A stretch of 64,000 nucleotides of DNA from assembly GCA_963823845.1 (NCBI GenBank), contig CAWGND010000008.1:248001-312000 (forward strand), written 5' to 3'. This DNA is from Alloacidobacterium sp963823845. Lineage in GTDB: Bacteria; Acidobacteriota; Terriglobia; Terriglobales; Acidobacteriaceae. The notes under the pieces were generated by a model. That model did not search any database. It saw nothing but the letters and a program-made list of their open reading frames with translations, and had not been told where the DNA came from. Within the stretch, counting starts at the first letter, position 1, and each line of letters opens with the position of its first letter. This document shows positions 18,798 through 26,221 of this stretch, in pieces. A program made the translations under genes and the position numbers.

Positions 18798-19856
18798 ATG
18801 TATAAAGCGAAAGCCTATTCCGCGGTAAGTGCGACATCACCGCTTGCTTCCACTACGATCACGCGGCGTGATCCAACCGAGCTGGACGTGCAGATCGAGA
18901 TTCTCTTTTGCGGTATCTGCCACTCTGATCTTCACCAGGTTCGTAATGAATGGAGCGGGGTGATGCCTACCGCCTACCCCTGCGTTCCCGGCCATGAGAT
19001 CGTCGGCCGCGTCACTAAGGTCGGCTCGGCGGTCACCAAGTTCAAGCTCGGCGACCTCGCCGCGGTCGGCTGCCTAGTCGACTCCGACGGCACCTGCGCC
19101 GAGTGCAAGGCTGGACTCGAGCAGTTCTGTCAGAACCTTATCCTCACCTATAACTTTCCCGACAAGCACCTTGGAGGCGTTACCTACGGCGGCTACTCCG
19201 ACAGCATCGTCGTCACCGAGCGCTTCGTGCTCCGCGTCCCGTCCAACCTCAACCTCGCCGGAGCCGCACCCCTGCTGTGCGCCGGAATCACCACCTATTC
19301 GCCCATGCGCCACTGGGGCGTGACGAAGGGCAAGAAGGTCGGTGTTGTCGGTCTGGGCGGACTCGGCCACATGGGCGTCAAATTTGCGCACGCTCTTGGC
19401 GCGCTCACCGTCGTCTTCACCACTTCCGCCGGCAAGAAAGAAGACGCACTCCGCCTCGGAGCTGATGAAGTCGTCGTCTCCCGCAACGCCGACGAGATGC
19501 AGAAGCACGCCGGCAGCTTCGACTTCATCCTCGACTGCGTCTCCGCCGATCACGACATCAACGCCTACATCCAGCTCCTCCGCCGCGACGGCAACATCAC
19601 CCTTGTCGGCGCGCCGGAAAATCCTCTTTCCGTTGGCGCTTTCGGGCTCCTCTTCGGACGCCGCAGCCTCTCCGGATCGCCGATTGGCGGCCTCCCCGAA
19701 ACCCAGGAAATGCTTGATTTCTGCGGCCAGCACAACATCACCGCCGACGTAGAAGTCATCCCCATCCAGAAGGTCAACGAAGCGTACGAGCGGCTGCTCA
19801 AGTCCGACGTGAAGTACCGGTTCTCCATTGATATGGCATCTCTCAAATCTGAGTAG
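18798..19856 (+). CDS. NAD(P)-dependent zinc alcohol dehydrogenase, YahK/cinnamyl-type
   Basis: 352 residues. Catalytic zinc ligands are C38 (FCGICHSDLH), H66 (PGHEIVG) and a later Cys in PLLCAGITTY. The Rossmann fold is marked by VGVVGLGGLGHMGVKFA. Best fit is the YahK/CAD branch of medium-chain dehydrogenases, which reduce aldehydes with NADPH. The structural-zinc loop reads DSDGTCAECKAGLEQFC, so the first of the usual four Cys is Asp97, leaving C100, C103 and C111. This loop may bind zinc poorly, or with Asp as ligand. It is first in a + strand series with the aldo/keto reductase (77-bp gap) and divergent from the AraC regulator. Confidence 0.92.
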   Translation: MYKAKAYSAVSATSPLASTTITRRDPTELDVQIEILFCGICHSDLHQVRNEWSGVMPTAYPCVPGHEIVGRVTKVGSAVTKFKLGDLAAVGCLVDSDGTCAECKAGLEQFCQNLILTYNFPDKHLGGVTYGGYSDSIVVTERFVLRVPSNLNLAGAAPLLCAGITTYSPMRHWGVTKGKKVGVVGLGGLGHMGVKFAHALGALTVVFTTSAGKKEDALRLGADEVVVSRNADEMQKHAGSFDFILDCVSADHDINAYIQLLRRDGNITLVGAPENPLSVGAFGLLFGRRSLSGSPIGGLPETQEMLDFCGQHNITADVEVIPIQKVNEAYERLLKSDVKYRFSIDMASLKSE

Positions 19857-19933
19857 CGCTGAAACAAAACACTCTCGATTCAATCCACGGCGGTTCGATC
19901 CATAACAGATCTAAACAATACGCAGGAGAGAGA

Positions 19934-20932
19934 ATGCAGAAGCGCAAGTTGGGAAACAGCAATCTGGAAGTGTCGGCTCTTGGTTTCGGCTGCATGGGGA
20001 TGAGCTTTTCCTATGCTCCGCCATTTCCAGACAAGCAGGAGATGATCTCTCTGCTTCGGACAGCCGTCGAACGCGGGGTCACCTTCTTCGATACGGCAGA
20101 GGTGTATGGCCCGTATACGAACGAGGACCTTGTTGGCGAGGCTCTCTCTCCCCTGCGCGATCAGGTGGTGATTGCCACTAAATTCGGCTTCAACCTCAAT
20201 CCCGATGGAAGCCCGCGCTGGCAAGGCTTAAACAGCCGGCCCGAGCGCATCAAAGCGGTCGCAGAAGCCTCACTCAAGCGGCTGAGAATTGATGCGATCG
20301 ATCTGTTTTACCAACACCGCGTTGATCCGGAGGTGCCGATTGAAGACGTGGCGGGGACGGTGAAGAGCCTGATTCAGGAAGGCAAGGTGAAGCACTTCGG
20401 ACTTTCTGAAGCGGGCGTCGGGACGATCCGTCGTGCACACGCGGTCCAGCCGGTGACAGCGCTGCAAAATGAGTACTCGTTGTGGTGGAGACGTCCTGAG
20501 GCGGAAGTGATCCCCACCCTTGAAGAGCTTGGGATCGGACTCGTCGCTTACAGCCCCCTGGGGAAGGGATTCCTGACAGGCAAGATGGACGAGAACACCC
20601 AGCTCGGCAAAGGCGATTTCCGCAGTACACTGCCCCGCTTTACGCCTGAGGCTCGCAAGGCCAACCAGGCTGTCGTCGATCTCCTCACTGCCATCGCCAA
20701 GCAGAAGGGTTCGACGCCTGCCCAAATCGCGCTCGCCTGGCTGCTTGCCCAGAAGCCATGGATGGTTCCAATCCCGGGTACGACCAAGTTGAAGCGTCTG
20801 GACGAGAATATCGGCGCGGTTGCCATCGAACTCACGGCCGATGACCTGCGCGGGATCGAAAGCGCTGCTTCGAAGATCAAGGTAGAGGGCGATCGCTATC
20901 CCGAACACATCGAGAAGATGACCGGCGTCTAG
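19934..20932 (+). CDS. Aldo/keto reductase
   Basis: 332 residues, ATG 19934 with CAGGAGAGAGA in front. A (beta/alpha)8 barrel with the catalytic tetrad visible: Asp and Tyr in FFDTAEVYGPYTNED, Lys in VVIATKFGFN and His in LFYQHRVDP. The NADPH-binding end (WMVPIPGTTKLKRLDENIGA) is typical of the AKR13/YajO-like group that begins MQKRKLGNSNLEVSALGFGC. It reduces aldehydes or ketones; the in vivo substrate is unknown. It probably shares regulation with the upstream alcohol dehydrogenase and the AraC regulator. Confidence 0.94.
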   Translation: MQKRKLGNSNLEVSALGFGCMGMSFSYAPPFPDKQEMISLLRTAVERGVTFFDTAEVYGPYTNEDLVGEALSPLRDQVVIATKFGFNLNPDGSPRWQGLNSRPERIKAVAEASLKRLRIDAIDLFYQHRVDPEVPIEDVAGTVKSLIQEGKVKHFGLSEAGVGTIRRAHAVQPVTALQNEYSLWWRRPEAEVIPTLEELGIGLVAYSPLGKGFLTGKMDENTQLGKGDFRSTLPRFTPEARKANQAVVDLLTAIAKQKGSTPAQIALAWLLAQKPWMVPIPGTTKLKRLDENIGAVAIELTADDLRGIESAASKIKVEGDRYPEHIEKMTGV

Positions 20933-21020
20933 CCGGGCACGTGCAAACGCGACGGTAGTCTACTTCGAGTCGAGTCATGCCAACGGCCCTGAGCTTCAGT
21001 TGTGACGGGAGGAATCGAGC

Positions 21021-21497
21021 ATGAAAGCACTGCTTTGTTGGGCGTTGGCAACTGTTGCGGCGCTCAGTGGAGTCTCGCTGGCGCAGTCCTCAGGAAAGAA
21101 AGACGCGGGCCCTGGTTCTGAAAAGGAGAAATTGATCGGCGCGTGGCGTCTGGTCTCGATGGAAGAACCGGCTGCGGACGGAAAAGTGAATCGCATCACT
21201 GATCGGAAGGGCATGCTGATCTACACGCGTGATGGCCACATGTCGGTGCAGCTGATGCTCCCGCAGTCGGAGTCCGGGGTATCCAATGACTACGTGCTGA
21301 ACGGGTATGAGGCTTCCTTTGGCAGCTACGACGTGAATGAAGAGGCGCGTACGGTCACGCATCATGTGCAGGGATCGATCTCGCGGGGACTTGTGGGGAA
21401 GGATCTTCCGCGCGCGTTCCAGTTTTCTGACGGGCGCTTGATCATCAAGTCCACTCGACCGGACGAACACTGGTCGGTTACGTGGGAGCACTACTGA
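21021..21497 (+). CDS. Secreted lipocalin-like domain protein
   Basis: 158 residues with signal peptide MKALLCWALATVAALSGVSLAQ. The mature part matches the lipocalin_5-type bacterial domain: LIGAWRLVSMEE near residue 40, then GMLIYTRDGHMSVQLM, YEASFGSYDVNEEARTVTHHVQGSI and the closing DEHWSVTWEHY. These beta-barrel proteins are abundant in Acidobacteria and lack a defined ligand. It follows the oxidoreductase pair on the same strand and may belong to the same regulon. Confidence 0.85.
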   Translation: MKALLCWALATVAALSGVSLAQSSGKKDAGPGSEKEKLIGAWRLVSMEEPAADGKVNRITDRKGMLIYTRDGHMSVQLMLPQSESGVSNDYVLNGYEASFGSYDVNEEARTVTHHVQGSISRGLVGKDLPRAFQFSDGRLIIKSTRPDEHWSVTWEHY

Positions 21498-21569
21498 CCG
21501 TTCTGCAGATTCTGTCAGCCTTCTACAAGAAGCCAGGATAAATGGATGTTGTTTCAAGGTGGACCGACA

Positions 21570-21950
21570 ATGACATGGTCGAAAGACGAACTGCGCAAGA
21601 TTGCTGAGGCCGATGATTTGCACATCTCGCCGTTCTGTGAGGACAGGGTGACGTACGGCACCCCGACGTGGATCTGGTCGGTCGCGGTCGACGACGCCCT
21701 CTACGTGCGCGGCTACAACGGGCAGAACTCTCGTTGGTATCAGGCTGCGGTGCGGCAGAAGGCTGGGCGGATTATCGCCGCCGGCATCACGAAGGAGGTC
21801 ACCTTCGAGCCAGTCGACGGACCGATCAATAACCTCATCGACGACGCTTACCGGGTGAAGTACCATGGCAGCCCCTACCTTAGCCCGATGATCGGCACCC
21901 GCGCCCGCTCCGCGACTGTCAAGGTCATGCCGCGCGAAACCGATACATGA
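21570..21950 (+). CDS. DUF2255 family protein
   Basis: 126 residues from ATG 21570 (AAGGTGG upstream). The ATG at 21546 is less likely. It starts MTWSKDELRKIAEADDLHIS and contains the family core YGTPTWIWSVAVDDALYVRGYNG, VTFEPVDGPINNLIDDAYRVKY and a C-terminal ATVKVMPRE. It resembles small flavin-reductase-like split-barrel proteins that act on or sense small molecules, but no activity is established. Cytoplasmic, with no signal peptide. It is the last of the +-strand cluster beginning at 18798. Confidence 0.85.
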   Translation: MTWSKDELRKIAEADDLHISPFCEDRVTYGTPTWIWSVAVDDALYVRGYNGQNSRWYQAAVRQKAGRIIAAGITKEVTFEPVDGPINNLIDDAYRVKYHGSPYLSPMIGTRARSATVKVMPRETDT

Positions 21951-22025
21951 TCATCGATGACATCTCGTGAGTACGCAGGGCACATCCGTCGGTCGAAATT
22001 GGCTTACGCTTCGAGGCTGCTCGAT

Positions 22026-24158
22026 TCAGGCTTTTCGTACTTCGACGAGTGTTGAGTAAAAGGTGGGGCCACCGCCGAAATCGGTCAGCCGCTGCGAGGT
22101 GAGGAGATTGACGTTGTTGCCGCCGGGCGAGAGTTTGTTCCAGTTGAGGCGGCTGGCTACGACGCCCTGGGGAAGATGGCCGTTGACGTGGGCCTTCATC
22201 TGAAGAGAGCCGCGGTCGTTGAAGATTTCAACTTTGTCGCCATCGCAGATGCCGCGCGCGGCGGCGTCGTTGGAATGCATCTCTAGATAGTTGGTGTGGG
22301 CGGCTTCCATGCGCTGATGTCCCGGCAGGTTGGCGAAGGTCGAGTTCATGTAGTGGTCGGCCTTGCGCGGCAAGAATTCGAGCGGGTACGCGGATTGCTT
22401 TGTATGGCGTGATTCTGTCGGCGGAACGAAGGCTGGTACCGGGTCGAGTCCCTGGGCGGCGAGGGCTTCGGAGAAGAATTCGATCTTGCCGCTTGGCGTC
22501 GGGAATGGGCCCGATGCGAAGGGCAGGAATGGCTGGCCGTTTTTCTCTGCGGCGAATTGCAGGCGCTGGTGGCCTCCGGCGGCGTTCAGCGTTTCCTCGG
22601 TCATGCCGGCCATCCATGTGTCCTGCTTGTCTGGCAGGCTGGTGCGGAGGGCTTGCGCAATCAGTTCTTCGGGTGTGTCGCGGAAGCATGGTTCGGTGAA
22701 GCCGATGCGCTGGGCGAGTTCAGAAAATAGCGAGACGTTGGAGCGTGCTTCGCCGAGCGGGGCTATGGCCGGGTTCGAGATCTGGACGTAGTAGTGGCCG
22801 TAGGCTCCCTGTATGTCTTTGTGTTCGAGGAAAGTTGTGGCGGGGAGCAGGATGTTGGCGTAGTCGGCTGTATCGGTGAAGAACTGCTCGTGGACTACTG
22901 TGAAGAGATCAGGGCTCGCCATACCTTGCAGGACCTTCGCTTGGTTGGGTGCGATGGCGGCGGGATTTGAGTTGTAGACGAAGAGCGCCTTCACGGGCGG
23001 GTCGCTGAGTCTGGTGAGGGCGTGACCCAGCTCGGACATATTGACGACGCGGGCGTGGCGCTTGAGGGGGCTTGCGAGCATCAGGTCGGGGCGTTCGATT
23101 GTGGTTTTGTCCCACGAAAATGCGCCGCTGGTGGAGAGCTGGAGGCCTCCACCGAGATGCTTCCATGCGCCGACGAGCGCGGGCAGCATGGCGACGGTGC
23201 GGGCGGCTGTTCCACCGTTCTGACCGCGCTGGATGCCGTAGTTCATGCGAATGACGGCTGGGGTCGTGGTGGCGTATTCGCGGGCAAGGCGTTCGATGTC
23301 GGCTGCAGGAATGCCTGTCCACTTGGAGACGCATTCGGGTGTGTATTCGGCGGCTCGCTGCCTGAGTTCTGCGAAGCCGTGCGTGTTTTCTGCGATGTAC
23401 TTCGATTCTTCCAAACGGTCGCGCAGGATGACGTGCATCATGGCGAGGGCCAGGGCTACATCGGTTCCTGGGTTGATCGCAATGTGCCAGTCGGCGAGCC
23501 TGGCAGTGCGTGTTTTGTAGGGGTCGATGACGATGAGCTTTGCGCCGTTGCGGCGGGCCTCTTCAATCATGGGCCAGAGGTGGATGTTGTTGCCGTGGAC
23601 ATTCGCTCCCCAGGCGATGATGTAGCGCGCGTGGCGGAAGTGCTCGGTGTCGGTGCCGAGCTTGCGTCCATAGACGGAGACGAGCGCGTCGCCGCCTGCG
23701 GAGGAGCAGATGGTGCGGTCGAGCTGCGAGGCTCCGAGGCGGTGGAAGAAGCGGCGGTCCATCGAGCCGTATCCGAGCAAGCCGATGGTTCCGGCGTAGG
23801 AGTAGGGCAGGATCGATTCGGGACCGTGCTCGTCGCTGATTTCTTGCAGGCGGGCGGCGATGGTGTCGAGGGCCTCATCCCATGAGATGCGCTCGAAGGC
23901 TTCTGCTTCTTTGCCTTGAGGGAGCGGGCCTTTGGCGACTCCGGTGCGGCGGCGCATGGGGTAGAGCAGGCGGTCGGGTGAGTAAACGCGGTCGAGATAT
24001 TTGGCTACTTTGCCGCAGAGAAATCCCTGGGTGACCGGGTGGTTCGGGTCACCCTGCACGCGTGTTGCCCGTCCGGTCTCGTCGACGGTGACGAGGACTC
24101 CGCAGGAGTCGGGGCAATCATGCGAGCAGACGGTGTGGACTGTCTTTGCGGCTGGCAT
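22026..24158 (-). CDS. Molybdopterin-dependent oxidoreductase (DMSO reductase/formate dehydrogenase superfamily)
   Basis: 710 residues. The N-terminal 4Fe-4S motif is C-x3-C-x3-C (VCSHDCPDSCG, Cys 11, 15, 19) with a fourth Cys in GFLCGK about residue 48. The main molybdopterin domain follows (RISWDEALD, PYSYAGTIGLLGYGSMDRRF, IIAWGANVHGNN, LIVIDPYKTRTARLADWHI). The C-terminal Molydop_binding domain ends with LLTSQRLTDFGGGPTFYSTLVEV. A likely metal-ligand site is Cys/Ser in RTICSSAGGDAL. No Tat signal is present, so it is cytoplasmic. No partner iron-sulfur or membrane subunit gene adjoins, suggesting a soluble single-subunit oxidoreductase. The substrate is not predictable. Confidence 0.9.
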   Translation of the reverse strand: MPAAKTVHTVCSHDCPDSCGVLVTVDETGRATRVQGDPNHPVTQGFLCGKVAKYLDRVYSPDRLLYPMRRRTGVAKGPLPQGKEAEAFERISWDEALDTIAARLQEISDEHGPESILPYSYAGTIGLLGYGSMDRRFFHRLGASQLDRTICSSAGGDALVSVYGRKLGTDTEHFRHARYIIAWGANVHGNNIHLWPMIEEARRNGAKLIVIDPYKTRTARLADWHIAINPGTDVALALAMMHVILRDRLEESKYIAENTHGFAELRQRAAEYTPECVSKWTGIPAADIERLAREYATTTPAVIRMNYGIQRGQNGGTAARTVAMLPALVGAWKHLGGGLQLSTSGAFSWDKTTIERPDLMLASPLKRHARVVNMSELGHALTRLSDPPVKALFVYNSNPAAIAPNQAKVLQGMASPDLFTVVHEQFFTDTADYANILLPATTFLEHKDIQGAYGHYYVQISNPAIAPLGEARSNVSLFSELAQRIGFTEPCFRDTPEELIAQALRTSLPDKQDTWMAGMTEETLNAAGGHQRLQFAAEKNGQPFLPFASGPFPTPSGKIEFFSEALAAQGLDPVPAFVPPTESRHTKQSAYPLEFLPRKADHYMNSTFANLPGHQRMEAAHTNYLEMHSNDAAARGICDGDKVEIFNDRGSLQMKAHVNGHLPQGVVASRLNWNKLSPGGNNVNLLTSQRLTDFGGGPTFYSTLVEVRKA

Positions 24159-24236
24159 AGATAGATTGTAGGGCTATTGGGGGTGATTTTCAGGCAGCTT
24201 TTGCGGCGAGCTGTGTGGGTGTCCGAATTCTTCGTC

Positions 24237-24624
24237 TCACCACAGGCGGTGGACGCCGTAGCCGTCAAACGCCTGCTCGTTGCTGATAAGAACCAGGTTC
24301 TCGGCTTGGGCTTGGGCGATGAGGAGACGGTCGAAGGGGTCCTTATGGCTGCCGGGGAGCAAGCCTGCGCGCTGGGCGTGGTTGATGGTGATGGGAAGGT
24401 CGCGAAAGCCCAACTCCAGAAGACTTTCGTCAAAGCGGTTCACGAAAGGGCCCGCCTGAGGAAGCTTTCCCAGGCGGTATTTTGTCGCGATCTCCCCAGA
24501 TGGTTGCAGCTGAGACGAATATTTCGTTTCCGAATTCTGAAATTGCCTTTCGGGCCTTCTTGCCGAGTGAATCAGAATCCAGCACCCACCAGATTAGAGC
24601 ATGCGTATCGAGCAGGAATCTCAC
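24237..24624 (-). pseudogene. VapC-type PIN-domain toxin, one-base frameshift
   Basis: GTG start at 24624 overlaps the antitoxin stop by four bases (GTGA), typical of coupled toxin-antitoxin pairs. Frame one gives MRFLLDTHALIWWVLDSDSL...AATIWG. The second frame continues EIATKYRLGKLPQAGPFVNR and ends DGYGVHRLW at 24237. The total of 388 nt equals 129 codons plus one, matching one extra C in the CCCC run at 24493-24496. Corrected, all PIN acidic residues are present (D6, E near 43, D in DPFDRLL, and LISNEQAFDGYG). VapC toxins are Mg-dependent RNases acting on tRNA or rRNA. It is either inactivated by a homopolymer slip or is a sequencing error. Confidence 0.8.
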
Positions 24625-24861
24625 TCGTCCTCACAGTTCCATAGTCGCAATTCATCTTCGGGGAGTGGCTCGAAGAACTCCGGTCCAACGGTAAAGACGC
24701 CTTTGAACAGGCCCGGAATACGCTTTTTTCGCCTTCTTGATGGGCACGATTTTGGCTACTGGTGTTTTCCCGCGCGCGATCACGACCTCTTCCCCGCGTT
24801 CGGCTTTCTGGATGAGGTGGGAGAGGTTGGTTTTGGCTTCGTGGATGGTGGATACAGACAT
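24621..24861 (-). pseudogene. Phd/YefM-like antitoxin of the VapC pair, one-base frameshift
   Basis: ATG 24861 with AAGGGA upstream. The N-terminus MSVSTIHEAKTNLSHLIQKA and GEEVVIARGKTPVAKIVPIK is a clear Phd-fold DNA-binding antitoxin. After KKAKK the frame shifts; adding one correction in the T6 run at 24724-24729 gives a C-terminus ending with LRLWN and an acidic tail, then TGA at 24621-24623. This overlaps the toxin GTG. The 241-nt span is 80 codons plus one, consistent with a single insertion. The antitoxin would neutralise VapC through its C-terminal tail and bind the operator upstream. Confidence 0.8.
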
Positions 24862-24869
24862 AGTCTTCC

Positions 24870-24894
24870 CTTAGCTAAGTAATTCTTAGCTAAG
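24870..24894. promoter_or_regulatory. Twin-palindrome operator of the toxin-antitoxin operon
   Basis: CTTAGCTAAG (a perfect 10-bp palindrome) occurs at 24870-24879 and again at 24885-24894, with a 15-bp centre spacing and TAATT between. It lies 8 bp upstream of the antitoxin start codon. Paired palindromes close to the start are the classical autoregulatory site of Phd/VapB antitoxins, bound with conditional cooperativity. Inferred function; the repeat itself is seen directly. Confidence 0.75.
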
Positions 24895-24908
24895 GGGCTT
24901 CTGCCTGT

Positions 24909-26003
24909 CTAGTGTCCTGAGTCAGAGATTCGTTTAGAAAGCCTCTGGATTTTGCCAAGGATGAGATCGGCGTCAGCGGTCCACACAAAAGGTTTCGGTG
25001 CGCGATTGCGTTCTCGAAGATAGTTCAGCATGGCCTTCTCCAGCTGAGGGACTGCGGTATGGCTGCCGCGGCGGACACAGCGCTCGGTGATCTCGGCAAA
25101 GAGTCGCTCGACCAGGTTCAGCCAACTTCCGCTGGTGGGAGTGCAGTGCACATGATAGCGGGGATGGCGTGCGAACCAGTTCCGCACTTTATCGACTTTG
25201 TGCGTGCCGTAGTTGTCCATCACTAGATGCACCTCGATGTCGGCGGGGACGGCGGCATCGATCCGGGCCAGAAACTTCAGGAACTCCTGATGCCGATGGC
25301 GACGATGGCAGTTGCCGAGCGCCTCGCCGGTGGCCACATTCCGCGCGGCGAACAACGAAGTGACGCCATGCCGTTCGTAGTCATGGGACTGGCGGGCCGG
25401 CACGCCTGGCGCCAGGGGCAGAATCGGCTGCGTGCGGTTCAGAGCCTGTACTTGGCTCTTTTCATCCACGCACAGCACCATCGCGTGCTCCGGTGGATTC
25501 ATATACAGCCCGACGATGTCCCTGACCTTCTCGACAAACTGCGGGTCTTTGGAGAATTTGAAGTTCTCCACCCGGTGCGGCTGGAGTCCAAAGGCGCGCC
25601 AGATGCGCACAATCGCAGTCTGCGACAGCCCAGTCTTCTGCGCCATCAGCCGCGTGCTCCAGTGCGTGCAGTTGGTGGGCATCGATTCCAGTGTCTGCGT
25701 GATCACCGCCTCGACCTTGGCATCGCTGATCGAGCGCGGAGCGCCCGGCCGCGGCTCATCGAGCAGCCCTTCCAGCCGGTTGACTCGAAAACGCTCGCGC
25801 CATTTGCATACAGTGGCTCCGGTGATATTCAGCTTCCTGGCCACAGCGCTGTTGCTCAGGCCGTCATCACAGCCCAGCACTATGCGGGCGCGCATGGCTG
25901 TGGCCTGCGAAGACTTCGGCCGACGCGCCAGCAGCGTCAATTTCTCCTTCTCCTCGGCGTTTACGTTGAGCGGTTTGGTGGGGCGGCCCAGTGCCATACT
26001 CAA
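24909..26003 (-). CDS. IS630-family transposase
   Basis: 364 residues. An N-terminal helix-turn-helix region (STNSAVARKLNITGATVCKW-type) is followed by a second HTH (KTGLSQTAIVRIWRAFGL). The DDE catalytic domain shows Asp in MVLCVDEKSQVQALN, Asp in HLVMDNYGTHK and Glu in SGSWLNLVERLFAEITE, the standard order. The TAG stop codon lies in the terminal CTAG of the element. Intact, so potentially active. Confidence 0.94.
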   Translation of the reverse strand: MSMALGRPTKPLNVNAEEKEKLTLLARRPKSSQATAMRARIVLGCDDGLSNSAVARKLNITGATVCKWRERFRVNRLEGLLDEPRPGAPRSISDAKVEAVITQTLESMPTNCTHWSTRLMAQKTGLSQTAIVRIWRAFGLQPHRVENFKFSKDPQFVEKVRDIVGLYMNPPEHAMVLCVDEKSQVQALNRTQPILPLAPGVPARQSHDYERHGVTSLFAARNVATGEALGNCHRRHRHQEFLKFLARIDAAVPADIEVHLVMDNYGTHKVDKVRNWFARHPRYHVHCTPTSGSWLNLVERLFAEITERCVRRGSHTAVPQLEKAMLNYLRERNRAPKPFVWTADADLILGKIQRLSKRISDSGH

Positions 26004-26054
26004 CTATGCCGCACCTAACTGTATTCTTCAATCTATTTCTGACTCATGACACTA
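24910..26054 (-). mobile_element. IS630-family insertion sequence
   Basis: Terminal inverted repeats: left AGTGTCcTGAGTCAGAgAT from 24911, right (minus strand) AGTGTCaTGAGTCAGAaAT from 26053. A TA dinucleotide flanks both ends (24910-24911 and 26053-26054), the hallmark target of IS630/Tc1-mariner elements. The length is about 1.14 kb. The right end sits exactly at the CTAG tip of the neighbouring MITE-like element. Confidence 0.9.
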
Positions 26055-26221
26055 GGAACTTGTTGAAAAACTCATTTAGGCACTTACTTTAGACTCCGAA
26101 AAAGTGACCAGAAATGTATACAGAGGGCGGATCGGCGCGTTGCAGGCCATTTTTGCGCGACGCTGATTTGTCCTGGCTGGCTGCATTGGATAGCCGGAAT
26201 CGTTTTTCAACAAGTTCCTAG
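26052..26221. mobile_element. 170-bp MITE-like element with perfect 20-bp terminal inverted repeats
   Basis: CTAGGAACTTGTTGAAAAAC at 26052-26071 and its exact reverse complement at 26202-26221 flank a non-coding core. No ORF fits inside. CTAG at each end could be target duplication or part of the repeat. The left tip is also the TA target of the IS630 element. The right tip supplies the TAG stop codon of the ada gene. This is probably a non-autonomous element or the collapsed remnant of a longer IS. Confidence 0.8.

Noticed and set aside
23022..23885. Plus-strand open frame antisense to the molybdopterin oxidoreductase
   Set aside because: Shadow of the molybdopterin gene; no start signals and compositionally biased.
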